From contig NC_077241.1 in the NCBI RefSeq assembly GCF_947179165.1, positions 77,711,648-77,775,647 of the forward strand: 64,000 bases of DNA, written 5' to 3'. Positions 22,511-35,071 of this stretch are shown piece after piece. The position numbers were made by a program, and so were the translations under genes. The stretch comes from Solanum dulcamara (lineage: Eukaryota > Streptophyta > Magnoliopsida > Solanales > Solanaceae). Under the pieces are notes generated by a model. It ran no database searches. It was not told the origin of the DNA and was given only the letters and a program-made list of their open reading frames with translations. Within the stretch, counting starts at the first letter, position 1. Every line of letters begins with the position of its first letter.

Positions 22511-24963
22511 GCTAATAGATAAACGATACAGCATTCTTAACCAAATTCTTTTAAAAAAAAACTTGTAGAACAGAAAGCAAAGGATGTACCGTTACCTTTT
22601 AAAGCTTCCTTCCTCTTACTAGTCCCAAGCACACTAGTTCCATTGGACACAGCCAATCAAGAAGTAACAAATTACCCCTGACAGTAAAGTCAATTACAAA
22701 TTTCAAAATCAAGTTTTACAGAAAGAAGAAAAAAACTAAAACCCTCTAAAAACTATATAGAATGAAATTGCCCATCCTGAAACTATACTTGTCAAGCTAC
22801 AAAAACATCCCTAAGAACTAAAAAGTCAAACCTTTTTTTTTATAACCGCCGCGTCCGGGGAAGCTTGTTCAAAACTAAACAGTCAATGTTTTACAAAAAT
22901 CAACTTTAAAATGTCCACTTCAATATTTATCTTGCTTTCTCTCAGTTCATCGACAACAAACTAGGAGTAGTACACATAAAAATACAAATATACTTGTCAA
23001 AATACAACAAGTCATAAAAATCAACACTCTTTTCCTTGAACCAACTTGAAATTGCCATTCTTGATTTGTCTTTATGACCCACAATCAACAACAAAGACTT
23101 GAATGATTCTTACTTGGTCTCTATCAGTCTATCGGCAACCCCACTATCCGTAACAACAACAACAACAAACCCACTGTGATCCCACAAGTAAATACATATA
23201 TATAAATACAAATATACTTCTCAAAACACAACAACATTCATAAAAATAAAAAAAATTCACTAAACCAACTTGAAATTGCCCATTCTTGAATTGTCTTAAT
23301 TACTCACAATTAACAACAAAGACTTCAATGATTCTATCAGTTTATCAGCAACCCCACTATGAGAAATACATATATAAATACAAATATACTTCTCAAAATT
23401 CATAAAAATCAAAACTTTTTCCTTAAACCAACTTGAAACTGCCCATTCTTGAATTGTCTTAATGACCCACAATTAACAAGAAGGACTTCAAAGATTCAGC
23501 AACCCCACTATGAGAAATACCTATATAAATACAAATATACTTCTCAAAATACAACAATATTCATAAAAATCAAAACTTTTCCTTAAACCAACTTGAAATT
23601 GCCCATTCTTGAATTGTATTAATGACCCACAACTAACAACAAAGACTTCAATGATTATTTACTTGCTTGCTATCAGTTTATCAGCAACCCCACTATGAGA
23701 AATACATACATAAATACAAATATACTTCTCAAAATACAACATTCATAAAAATCAAAACTTTTTCATTAAACCAACTTGAAATTGACCATTCTTGAATTGT
23801 CTTAATGAACCACAATTAACAACAAAGACTTCAATGATTCTTGCTTTCTATCAGTTTATCAGCAACCCCACTATGAGCAATACTTGGTACCTGAATGAAA
23901 TTGACTGTTTTGTAGCAGCTGAAAACAATGTGCCAAGAATGTTGTGAATCATTTTTCACCTGGGGTGACTCAGAGAGAAATTGGGTGGAAATTTCTCCCT
24001 GTGACAGCCCCAAGTTAGTAGGGTTTATAAAGAAATAGAGACAAAATTCAAAATTGGGATGCATCAGCTTCCATAGTCCTACAATTATGAAACCATGAGA
24101 CGTTTCCAGAGTAGAGTGTCTTGTTTTTTTCTTATAAAGGGAATAATTTCATAGAAATTTCTTGTGCATTATAGGTTGTACCTCATGCGTTTTGTGTTTT
24201 TTATTTTAGGGTTTATCAAAAAAAATAAAAATAGTTAGTCATTTATATAGTATGTCATCACTGATTTTGGAGACGTGTATAGTTTCATCTATGAAGATAT
24301 CAGCATTTATTTGAGTTTAGAAATTGGAAATTTGGAAATAGCTTTTTTTTTAAATATCATTTAAAAATATCATGATAGAAATTGGTTATCCTAATATTAT
24401 TTCTTATTAACAGTTTAGTTTAGAAATTGTTTTGTTGGTCACCGTTTTTTTTATAAAAAAAAAATGAAATGGGTTTATATTTTAACTCATTTAATTAATG
24501 ACATAGCCGTATCATTGTTCGCCACATGTACAAAGTGGTATGTCAAAATTGAATGTATTTTCCGTTAACAAATAATAACACAAATGAGCACTTTGTTGAA
24601 CGTCAATGGCATAAATGAACCCAATCAGAAATGTCAATTATTAAACAACTTGTTAGAAATACAAGAAAGTGCTACATGTAATAATAATTACAAGATTATT
24701 CTGAAAACTATTACAAGATCCTACCATAAGCTCTACACATTAATCATTTCTTCTACCATACAAGCTCACTAGTCACTACTATCATAATTACAGTAACTAA
24801 CACTCCTGATCAAAATTCATCGTATCCGTTGGTGATAATACTACAAAGCTTCATCTCTTTTCGATTTGAAAAACTTGGGTACTGCAGCCTGCAGGTGCAT
24901 GATAAGACCATCCATGGCATGTTGTGCCAGCTGATTTTCGTTTTCGTTCCTTTTCCACCTCAG
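22511..24963. repeat. Spacer with a five-copy direct-repeat array
   Basis: From about 22915 to 23885 a unit recurs with the landmarks CCAACTTGAAATTGCCCATT, AACAACAAAGACTTCAATGA, CAGCAACCCCACTATGAG and ATATACTTCTCAAAATAC. The landmark CCAACTTGAA is at 23041, 23264, 23428, 23588 and 23771, giving spacings of 223, 164, 160 and 183 bp. The longer first spacing is explained by a TS SINE remnant at about 23153-23190. The remainder (23886-24963) is AT-rich with no gene until the last exon of the DUF3531 gene. Confidence 0.85.
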
Positions 24964-27900
24964 TCAAATTTCAAAGTATTTGTATCCGTCATCAGAGTTG
25001 GTCATTCCCTCTTCCCAATCACCCATCCGATGACCACCAAAAACAACTTGTTGAATGCCTATATATCTGTATAGTGAACTATAGATGTTAGCATCTAAGC
25101 TTCAGAAGATGTAAACCACTCATAAAATTGATTGCTTACTCCGAGCTCAGTACAGTCAAGCAATTGAGAAGAACGTCGATTGAGAAGAAATCAGCTGTGC
25201 CAAGATCCACCCTGTTATGCACATGACCAACTTGATATAAGCAAGTTTTGCCATACACGAGTAGCATTACAGAATTGTTACCGAAATATGTTTAATCGAA
25301 AAAGAAAAAAAAAGGGTACAAGGAAAGGCATACCAAACTCTTGACCAATTGTCCTGGAATTCAACATTACTTATGTCATGGAATGATGAAGGCATCACAT
25401 TGAAACCTTTCTCTGCATCATAAAGAGGATCGAATTCCATTGATGAGCCCCCCAGCTGCATTCATTTAACACAAGCATGAACCTTTTTCCAATCACATCG
25501 AGGAACTTTCCATTCTTTGCAATAAGTAATTTAAGAAAAGAAAAAGGGAATAATTGAATGAAATGATCAAGAATTGAACGAACAACTTACTACAGTTACA
25601 CAAAACCTGACCTGACACCATCTTGAAGGTACGAAAAATTTAAAAGGCAGATGATTGTAAGTACTCAACTTAATATTTGGTTACTTGCTGAAGCAGAATG
25701 ATGGGAAGAACAACACTTAACAGCAGCAAAAAAAGAAAATTTAAATAAAATCTGTATTGAGCAGTGAATTCACCTGCAGATTAGATGAGTTAAATGCACC
25801 TAAACGGCCCATGACGTACCATGCCTGGATAACCTGTCATAGAAGCACAAGATATTTTGAGTTATCAAACCTAAACTGCTAAAAAGCGTGAAGTAATGTA
25901 ATATGAGAACAGAGAAGAAAGCAGTAAACATACACTACCGAAAATGTTAACGTCTCGATCAGATGGTGAGCCATAGAGTTCAAACCATATGTATGAATCA
26001 AGAGGATTAAAACTGTCAATTCAAATTAGATGCAGTAAGTGATATGTATCTAAACAAAATAGCAAGGAATATTACAGTAATTTGCAAATTTTTTTCCTTT
26101 TTTATGATTACACGGTTAATCTGATAACTTCGCTCTTATCTGGTACAAGCAAGAAATTCTAAGCTCTAATTCTATAATTAGAACAATTATGCTCTCTTAT
26201 AATCATCCACAAACCAAAAACTGTTATGGTTTTCTCTACCAGAATTTGGGACTGAAATAGATGCAGAAGTCATACAATAACATTAACCAGGGCGAAAATA
26301 ACTATTCATATATATTAAAAAAAAAAGGTATACATATGGAATTTGTTGTGTTCAATATGAAGAACCTTTTTTCATGTTTTCCATGGTTAAGTTATTTTCA
26401 AGTGTTTGATTACAATAAACCAATTTATAGTAGGTAAAGGATTTTATTCTTTCGCATCCACAGGATGCAAATGAGTTACAAAAAATGGGATTAACTCCTA
26501 TACAAAATTACGTATCTCCTGATAAAAGTTGAAGGAGCTAAGAAAATCCAAAAAAAAAAAGAAGAGAAAAGAATCAACAGTATTTACATTAGTTAGGTTA
26601 CACCATCTCACCAAGCAAAAAGGTTCATCAAATATCTAGCTTTCAAATTGAGATAGAGAGTATTGGTTCAAGAGGTGATTTCTCTCCTTACAAGTGGTCC
26701 AAAAGATGCAAGTTGAATCATTAGCCAAGTGTTTCTCATGTATTTTCGCAACTCGTTATCTTTCCCAACCTTCAATGGCTTCTTTGAAACTGTTTGATTA
26801 CCATAAACATTTTCCGTCAAATGGGGGAAACTGAGTTTCCTCATTTAAAACAGAAAATATTTTCCTGTACAAATACCTTAACTCTTACTCAATACAATTT
26901 GTTTCAATACTTAGACAATATTATCAATCATTTTGCAAAGAAATAACACTCAAAAAAATTTCATCAAATTTCCAAAGCAAGAACTACCCAACTGTCAAAG
27001 AAAGTATCAATCCATGATAGATATTTTCCACAAAATATGTTTCATCACCAACTAAAAAAGGGAAAACATTTTTTTTTTCATACTAAACATATATATTCTG
27101 CATGTTACCATTCAATTATAGCACTCCACTAAAATACTGGACGAGATATTGCATTGAAACAATAAAATATATAAAGATCTGCAAACCGCATGCAACTTAC
27201 TGATAGCGAATAAATATATGATGCGTGAACAAAATAATATTTTACCAAGATTTTGAAGAACGTATTACCCCGTTCAACAAAGAAAAGTTTGACAAGAACC
27301 CTCGATTTTAAAACAAAATAACTCTGGAAAAGCTCCAGAGCTCAGCGACAAGTCTGACTACATAAGAAGCGAAATCCTGAAGATGATGAAGAAGAAGAAG
27401 AACAACGACCTGGACTAGTTATTCTTCCCCACTTTTCTGCTACAAATTTATTTACTTTAGTTAAACAGAACGAACGATTACTGCTCAATAGAAAAAATCA
27501 CATTTTACCAAGGAACTTTAAAAACTTCACTTGAATATGTTTGAAGGAATTTGGTCACTGGATATTATTCATATATCTAGGAGATAGTGATAGAAAAAGC
27601 AAAATGGTGTAAGAAACAGAAGAGGCATCAAGTGTAGTCAGAATTTAATTACTCTCTAAAGCTGACTTTGAATGCAAGCACTGATCCTGTTTTAGACTTC
27701 TGAAAATTCCGGCCCTTTGTTCGAACCCTCTGTTCGACCTATCAAAATTGAGAAAAGGAAAAAAGCAGATTTCAATTGGAAGTCATAATTCAAAATCTAA
27801 AGTGAACTGAAATCAATAGAATGTGGAATATCTGCAAATGGATGTATGTCAAACCTAACTCAAAATTCCAAATAAAAATTACACCTACCTTTTTCCTCAT

Positions 27901-28858
27901 AAGCTCTGGATTGCCAATGCTATCACCAAGCACAGCACGAAGCTCTGTATCATGTTTACAAGCATCTTCCAACACTCTGAAATAACATTTTTAACATAAG
28001 CAAGTCAAGGACATAGATGAAGTAAAAGAAGAGAAGATCAGTTCAATTTTGGCATGCTAATTGCAAAATGCTACATGGACTCTAGCTTGTGTGGGTTCTA
28101 ACTACCAATCAACAACGGGTAAATCTATAGGACAGACACGCACACATTCTTCAAAAACAATGTATTTATCAAAATTCAAAGTATTCGACCTCGGAAGCAT
28201 TCCTATGTGATTTTTCTTAGAGGTACTAAATGCTTACAAGTAAACGATTTGTGTGGGACTGTGTAATCACGAAAGTATCTAATACCATTTTAACACAACA
28301 AATACATATAACATCAAATAATGGGTTAATCTATAGGACATACACGCACAAACACTTCACAAGCAATGCGTTTATCAAAATTCAAAGTAAATTCTACCTC
28401 GGAAGCATTCCTATGTGATCAATTTTTCTTAGGGGTATTGAATAGTTACAGGTAAACGATTTGTGTGGGACAAAATGAATACATATAAACATACAATATA
28501 GCATCAAATAAAGAGAGTAGTTAGAGATAAACTTTGCCCAAGCTGGGTAATTGTGAAGACGTTCGTATTCCCGTTTCCTCTTCTCCTCCCTGACCTTCAA
28601 CAACCTCCTTCCTCTCGCCGTGGTGCCTGACCCTTTGGTTGCTTTCCCACTGCTAATTTCAGCATAACCATCATTTCTTTCGCCAAAACCAGAACTTAAA
28701 TCTCCAGAATTCGTAGACTTTGCAGCAGGAATGGTAGAAACAAGAGAAAGTTCTCTGTTACTCATTGGCATTACAAGAAACTGGGCAGCTAACAATGGAC
28801 ATGAAGAAACACAGGGATTCCATATGGGATTGAGAAATTGTTGATTTACAACAGACAT
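24964..28858 (-). CDS. DUF3531 protein, probable plastid protein
   Basis: Eight coding exons: 28858-28533, 27976-27889, 27738-27653, 26012-25934, 25833-25774, 25455-25334, 25211-25140 and 25066-24964 (311 residues). Family landmarks in order are [86 protein letters not shown] and [12 protein letters not shown]. These are shared with cyanobacterial and plant DUF3531 proteins, whose function is unknown to me. The first 110 residues are Ser-rich, poor in acid and lack the family core, consistent with a chloroplast transit peptide, so plastid location is inferred. The start MSVVNQQF is chosen because the sequence just upstream (TTTTTATGCAG) looks like a 5' UTR splice acceptor. If the last intron is retained, its GTAAGC donor supplies an immediate TAA stop. 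Confidence 0.93.
28117..28470. repeat. 206-bp tandem duplication in intron 1 of the DUF3531 gene
   Basis: GGGTAAATCTATAGGACAGACACGC at 28117 recurs as GGGTTAATCTATAGGACATA at 28323. Further shared stretches are CTCGGAAGCATTCCTATGTG and GTAAACGATTTGTGTGGGAC. The copies are clearly related but diverged. Confidence 0.85.
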
Positions 28859-31061
28859 ATCTGCATAAAAATGGAACTGCATTAAGGGTTTTAGCATACC
28901 ATAAACCCTACAAATTTGGGTTTTACACAGAATTCAGATAAACAAGTGAATTTGCCATATACCCAATTTCAAGAAAGTCCCAGAAAATTCAACACAGAAC
29001 TAAATTCAAAAGAAAAAAAACTTCTTAAACTAAAAAATTCAACACAACTCAAAAAAAAACTAATCTTGACAACCTTTTCGAGTGTTCGCACTGGTTGAGA
29101 TGAGTTTCTGTAGGAGATTTGCAGATAGGAACTCTGTTAAAATGATTTTAGACTGCTAAATTTAGGAAATAAAAATATATCTTAATATATTTCAAAATAC
29201 ACACGGTAGACAATAAAATTCGCATCAAAAAAAAAATAATCAAGATCATAAAATATCGCAATAATAATAATATTTTATTTTAAATATGAGTGTTATAATT
29301 TCAATGAATCCTCTTATTCATTTTTTTAAATATAAATTCAAAGGTATAAGCTTGATGACTTATATTTGAATTCAAGAATTTTGAGCTTATTTTTGAATTT
29401 GGTGCATTTAATCCACAAGCTCTTTCTGCTTCTTATTAAATTCTAGTGTGTTTTCTTCTAAAAGAGATATTATGGAATAAGGCAAAAATGTCAACATGTT
29501 TATGAAACACAATTATAATATTAAAAAAGTTACAATAAACTACTATATGTTGTTTTTATAACAAATTCCTCTCTCCCTCGTCTCTCCTCCCACTGCCCCT
29601 CTCTCTCCCTCTTGCCCTTGCCAATAATATAAATTGTATTCAATCAAATATAGGTGAGAGATTTGTATTTTATATCAATTGTATTCAAAAAATTATAGTT
29701 GTATTTTGTATCAACTATATTTGTATTACAACATTATTCATCCTCTTTGTCAAATGTTTTATGTATCAATTGTATCCAATCAAATATAAGTGAGAGATTT
29801 ATATTTTATATTAATTGTTTTTGAAAAACTAAATTTGTATTCTATATTTTTGTATTCGTGATACAATGAATACAACGTGTATTCATCCTCTTTCCTCCCT
29901 TTTTTGATCTCGCTCGACGCTCTCCTCCTAATATGTATTCACTTTGATACAAATCAGTTTGTTTTTGTATTTTTTTCTCTGAAATTTATGAAAAAAAATA
30001 CAAAAATACAAATGCGTAGCAAATTAAAGTATAAATAAAAAATTATAATTAGTAAAATTGTAATTAAGAAATCCTATTTAAACCCTAATATTTACTGTTT
30101 TTAAAATTTTCCTCTACTGATTATGAGAACCCCTATTAAAAAGAATTAACTCTGAGCCCAGGTTGATAACCAACTACATCTCCCATTTGATAGCTTTGAT
30201 TATATTAAAAAGAATGTTAGTAATTATTATTTCCATTAAGCATTGCCATGAACATTATTAATCTGTATTTTTTTTTATCATGTCTTTAAGAATGGGTCAT
30301 GGGTGCATTATTTTGGAGGATGTTACAAGTTACAACTATATTACGTGGAGAATTAATTAATTTCTCAATCCGGATCTTAATAAATTCATATGAATCTTTA
30401 TTATTGTTTGTGTTTACCCGAACTTCCTCAATAAAAAATTATATTATGTATATAAAGTATTTTTTTAATTTTAGTGTGTATATATAGTCTTCGAATCCCC
30501 TAAACACAAGATTATATGTAGTTTTAGTGGTCTAAGGGTTCAAAATTCACCTTTAGGTTTTAAGTTCAAATCTCAAACACTAATTTTAAAATCCCCTTAA
30601 TGAAAATCTTGAATTCGCCACTGGCCATAGCCTAGAACTAGGACATGTTCCTAGCTCACCCTCAAAGAAAACTAATGACATAACGTGTTATTTCTTAGTT
30701 TTTGCTTTTGGTTTCTCGTCTATTGTTTGGTATCCACTTTAAGTTCGACTAATTCAAATTTATGTCGAAAAAATTCAATTTAAAGAGTGAAGTATTCCCT
30801 ATCAAAAACTTCATTTTCAAGACTCGAATCTAAAGTATTTGGTAAAAACTAGTGAATACTTATCGCCCACCACAATCTATTTTAGTAATTTAGTTATTAG
30901 TTGACTTCTTTCACCCAAGGGCCCTATGTTCTTTCAATATTTTAAGTTCCATACCTAGAATAAATTAAGGGTATTTTACTTAAATCTCATAGTGAAAAAA
31001 CACAATTATAATTTATCCCAACTTTTTTGGTAATTACCCGAGTTTCCTCTTTTTTCCAGAT
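28859..31061. other. Intergenic DNA between the DUF3531 gene and the OCT pseudogene
   Basis: The first 250 bases probably hold the 5' UTR of the DUF3531 gene. 29550-30010 is pyrimidine-rich, then repeats the theme TTGTATTTTATATCAATTGTATTC several times and resembles a decayed transposon. No coding potential is seen. Confidence 0.4.
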
Positions 31062-31337
31062 TTCTGATACATACAAATGACGCTGATACATTGCGATTTG
31101 ATACATAAGTCATTTTCATGATACATCACTAGTTGATACAAACCAAACATTGTAATATCAATAAAACTTATGAATCAGCTTATAACACCTAATATATCAT
31201 GAACATAACAAAAATAGCAGTAAAACTTATGTTTTACTGATACATTTTGTGTTTGGTTTGTATTAACTAGCGATGTATCATGAAAATGACTTATGTATCA
31301 AATTGCGATGTATCAGCATCATTCTTATGTATCAGAA
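31062..31337. mobile_element. Foldback element with 87-bp inverted arms
   Basis: The left arm 31062-31148 (starting TTCTGATACATACAAATGA, ending CAAACCAAAC) is the reverse complement, at roughly 90 percent identity by eye, of the right arm 31251-31337 (starting GTTTGGTTTG, ending GTATCAGAA). A 102-bp spacer separates them. Long arms and a short spacer fit a foldback or Mutator-like MITE. I did not find a clean target-site duplication. Confidence 0.8.
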
Positions 31338-32105
31338 GAGGAATTTTTGAAATTTTTACAAATGGTAGGAAATAATTAAAAATATAGGAATATAAGGTGT
31401 GTAATTTGGTAATTTTTCCATTAATGAAATTATTGGCTTGTGAAGCATATGATAGATTTGTTTAAGTGCTTAACTAATGCAAATACATAATCAACTCTTC
31501 ACATTTGATACTCAGAAATGTCATAAAGCCAACAATAAACTTTTTCTTGTTCATTCCCACTGAAAAGCATGAACTAATTAATAATTAATCAGAAAAAAAA
31601 AATCAACCAAAAATCTTTGACCAAATTTGTCTTCTCGAAGAATTTCCCTTTGTTTAATGATCATGAGAAGCATGAATAGATAGATAATTAATTAAAGTCG
31701 ACAATTTGATGGCTTCACTTGTAAAAACGAGTTTAAGTTCTATACAATAACGGCATAAAACATATTAACGTAATTAACGTTAAAAATATATTTAAAAATA
31801 ATTTATTATAATCCTTCTGATTTATGATCTACATTAATTATAATATATTTTCTTTTTCAATTTAGGATTCTTCTATAGAATATTTGTTTTCTTTTAAGTT
31901 TAGAATCTATATTAATTATAAAATTTCCTATTAGGCTAGAAACTATAAGGAAAATAGGCATTTCTTTTATTATGTTTAGAAATAATGCAATAAATAAGAC
32001 AATGAGTTTTTCATTATTCCTTTTTTGGTTCTCTCTAATTTTTCTATTTTTCATAACAATCAGGTCACTCACAACATAATTATTATGCGGAAATCGGAAT
32101 AATGT

Positions 32106-32230
32106 ACAACAACAACATACCCCGTGTGATTCCATAACTGGAGTATGGAGAGAATAAAAACGTGTAATTCCACAAATAGAGTCTGCACAAGATAGAGCGA
32201 AAGCAGCCCTTACTCCTCAGACCAAAAATG
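32106..32230 (-). mobile_element. TS-type SINE fragment in the promoter of the OCT pseudogene
   Basis: ACAACAACATACCCCGTGTG, then decayed TS sequence in reverse orientation. It is flanked by GGAATAATGT at 32096-32105 and 32231-32240. It ends 70 bp before the OCT start codon. Confidence 0.75.
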
Positions 32231-32299
32231 GGAATAATGTGTTACTACTTATATAAATACCACTAGAAGGAAGAGGTCAAGATCCACATCCAAATTCTA

Positions 32300-33884
32300 A
32301 TGGCTGATTCAACAACTCCTTTACTCTCAAATTCTCCTTCAACCAAGAATCACCAAGATCAAGAATTTCCAAAGCTAAATGATCATTTTTCTTCACTTGA
32401 AGAAATAATAGAACCATTTTTTGGAAGTTGTACTGGAATAGAATGGCCACAAATCTTGCAAGTCATACTTGTTTCTTTGGCTTGTTTCTTTGAGGCTCAA
32501 CAAACATTTATCACAATATTTACTGATGTTATCCCATCATGGCATTGCACACAACTTAATAACACAAGTTGTAATTCAAAATCCAATGTATGTCAACTTT
32601 CTTTAACAGAATGAAATTGGGATAAGCCTATTTACACATCCATTGTGTCTGGAATGGTCACTTCATTGTTCTGATAATACTCCTATACTACAAGGCCTTC
32701 CTGCTTCATCTTTTTTCATGGGATGCTTGCTTGGTGGCCTTATTCTTGGTCTTTTAGGTGATACGATTGGTCAAAAGACTATGTTTTTTTTTGGGTGTTT
32801 GATCATGTCTATGGCTTCAATCTTCATTGCTTTTTCTAACAATATTTGGATGTACTCTGCCTTAAGATTTCTAAGTGGATATGGTCGCGCTGCGATTGGA
32901 TCTTCTGTTCTTGTGTTGTGTTCTGAGAGTGTTGGAAAACAATATCAAGGAAAAGTTGGAACTATAGGATTCTTTATGTCTACACTTGGATTTCTGTCAT
33001 TACCATGTTTGGCTTATTTTAGTAGGAATTACTCATGGAGGGTACTTTATCTTTGGACTTCTCTATCTGTATAGTTTATTGTATGTTGCTGCAATCTTGT
33101 GTTTATGAGTCACCAGGATGGCTTCTTTCAAAAGTGAAAGTTAGAGAGGCTTCTGCAATCCTCAACACATTCATTGCATCTCATTTCAAGAACCAAAGTT
33201 TGAATCTTGATCACAAGAAGTTGAATTTTACCACCAATGGTTCTGATCCACCTCTGATCAAGATTTTGTTGAAGAAAAAATGGATTCTTGGACAGTTATC
33301 ACTAGCTCTGGCAGTTGGTTTTGGCATTGGATTGATGTACTATGGCATGCCATTAGGACTTGGAAATGGCAATTTTAGCTTAAATCTCTACTTGAGTACA
33401 GGGCTTAACGCGTTACTAGAGTTACCATCATTCTTAATAGTCTTTTTCTTGGTAGAAAAATGCAAGAGAAGAAGCACACTAGTTGGACTAGGTATTTTAT
33501 CTGGTGTTTGTGGCATTGTTATGCATGATGGCAAATAAACGGAAGGTTTTACAGCTAGTATTGGAGTTAACTTCATTTTTCAGTGCTTGTACTGCATTTG
33601 ATCTGTTGCTGATATATACTTCAGAGTTGTTCCCTACTAGCATAAGGAATGCAACAGTGTCAATTGTCTGGCAGGCTGTGGTGCTCGGAGGCGTGGTGAG
33701 TCCGGTTTTGGTTGATGCAGGAGGAGATAGTAAATACAAGATTTTACCTTACATGGTTCTTGGAATTATGACATCAATTACAGGATGTTTGGCCATTTTT
33801 CTGCCAGAAACAAAGGGATTGGAGATTTGTAAGAACATAGAAAGGCAAGAAAAAGAAGGTATTAATGAACCACCTTATGTATAG
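32300..33884 (+). pseudogene. Organic cation/carnitine transporter (OCT-like) pseudogene
   Basis: The conceptual product, read across three frames, is a full-length major-facilitator protein of the plant OCT family (about 525 residues). It has the OCT start (LEEIIEPFFG), a luminal loop, LPASSFFMGCLLGG, RFLSGYGRAAIGSSVLVL, SWRVLYLWTS, ESPGWL, IYTSELFPTSIRNATVS and LPETKG. Such proteins move organic cations or carnitine across membranes. Four single-base lesions break it: TGA for an expected TGG at 32612-32614; one extra G near 32651; one missing base near 33060-33074; and one extra A at about 33521. The usual Asp-x-x-Gly-Arg-(Lys/Arg) loop after helix 2 reads GDTIGQKT, so the Arg is lost too. 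There is no intron that would explain the frame changes. All other genes in the window are frame-intact, so sequencing error is less likely than decay. Confidence 0.88.
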
Positions 33885-34048
33885 AATAAGAATGTTATAA
33901 GCTTATGATATGTTCATATTTCCTCCTTTGTACTTGAAAGTTTAAGGAGATTTTATCGCGGAATTTCTCATCTTAGTAAGAGCTTTCGATATTAGTTGTG
34001 ATTATGATCGAAAACTAAAATAACACGTTTATCGAACAGGAAAAATAT

Positions 34049-34122
34049 TGTCTGAGCCTGGGTTCGAAAGGGGGACCTCTCGTGTGTGAGACTAGCGTGA
34101 TAACCGACTACACCACCCAGAC
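34049..34122 (-). pseudogene. Degenerate tRNA-Val (CAC anticodon)
   Basis: The minus strand starts GTCTGGGTGGTGTAGTCGG and has the loop CTCACAC (anticodon CAC), and its 3' end CTCAGAC-A pairs with GTCTGGG (one G-T). The length is 74 nt, normal for plant tRNA-Val. There is one mismatch in the anticodon stem (CTAGT against ACGAG). The T-stem is broken because CCCCT faces CCAGG. The T-loop TTCGAAC is intact. It is probably non-functional, since the T-stem is unlikely to fold. Confidence 0.8.
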
Positions 34123-35071
34123 TTGTTTGCTATAAAAACAATATGAATCTAAAGTCCATTTGATTTCAAATTAAGCAGTAACACTGATTAATTTAGAGTC
34201 AATTCCTTAAATTGATCGTTTTTTAAAGATATTGTCAATCTTAAATAAAATTTTACTTACTTTCAAATTTCTTTCGACTGAGTCAATTTTGAACATGTTT
34301 TATAATTAATATAGATATTTGAAAAATAATAACCTTTTTTTATATCTAATTGAGTATATCAAGTAAAGTAATTTAACTTTTCAATTTGCACAATAACTTC
34401 TCTCCAGCGTGTCACGATCGAATTATTTTGATGCGGTGGAAAATATTCACTAAATTAAATTAATGAGATGGTCACAAAATTCAATAAATTTATTTTTAAT
34501 AAGAGCGGTTTCTGGGTTAGCTGTTTTTTTGATACCTGCTACTTCTCACTAGCACAAGTACTAAGGCAAGGCATAAGGAGGATCACCTGTCCTTTAACAG
34601 AGACAGTTACCTTGATATGAGTGAATTTTTTAGGACGTTCTGTCATTGTCGTGGGTCCTTCACTTACTTTCATTACATCGATGTGGATTGCCTTCCCTGC
34701 TTTAGCAAGTGTTCAAACAATAATCAGAATCAAACATGATCTTCCTTTCACAATAAGCATCATAATCAAACATAAGTTACCAGTCAACACTATTTCATAG
34801 CCTAAAGATGCATCAGAAAGTTCTTGAATAGAACTACATGTACACACTACACAATGTCAAACCCCATGCCGCCCTCCTTTCCTCCTTCACTTCGAGTAGG
34901 GGAGGCGGGGAGCAAATACTCCTAAAGAAATTCACCTATCAGTGCAGCTTGCTACAAGCTGAAGTTCCTGCATATCTTCCACAACAATGAAAGACGACAC
35001 AATAACCATGTCTACAGTCTACTCTACAAAGAAGGATCACAAGTGTCCTCTCCCATGATTTTTCTTCTGTA
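34123..35071. other. Spacer and 3' UTR of the kinesin gene
   Basis: AT-rich without a supportable gene. The right part, to 35071, is probably the transcribed trailer of the minus-strand kinesin gene. Confidence 0.4.

Noticed and set aside
25136..25138. TAA as the end of the DUF3531 protein
   Set aside because: It overlaps a GTAAGC donor, and the next exon supplies the conserved C-terminus in frame.
32300..33884. OCT gene as an intron-containing functional gene
   Set aside because: The frame changes are single-base and lack splice signals, and the TGA sits inside a conserved Trp codon.
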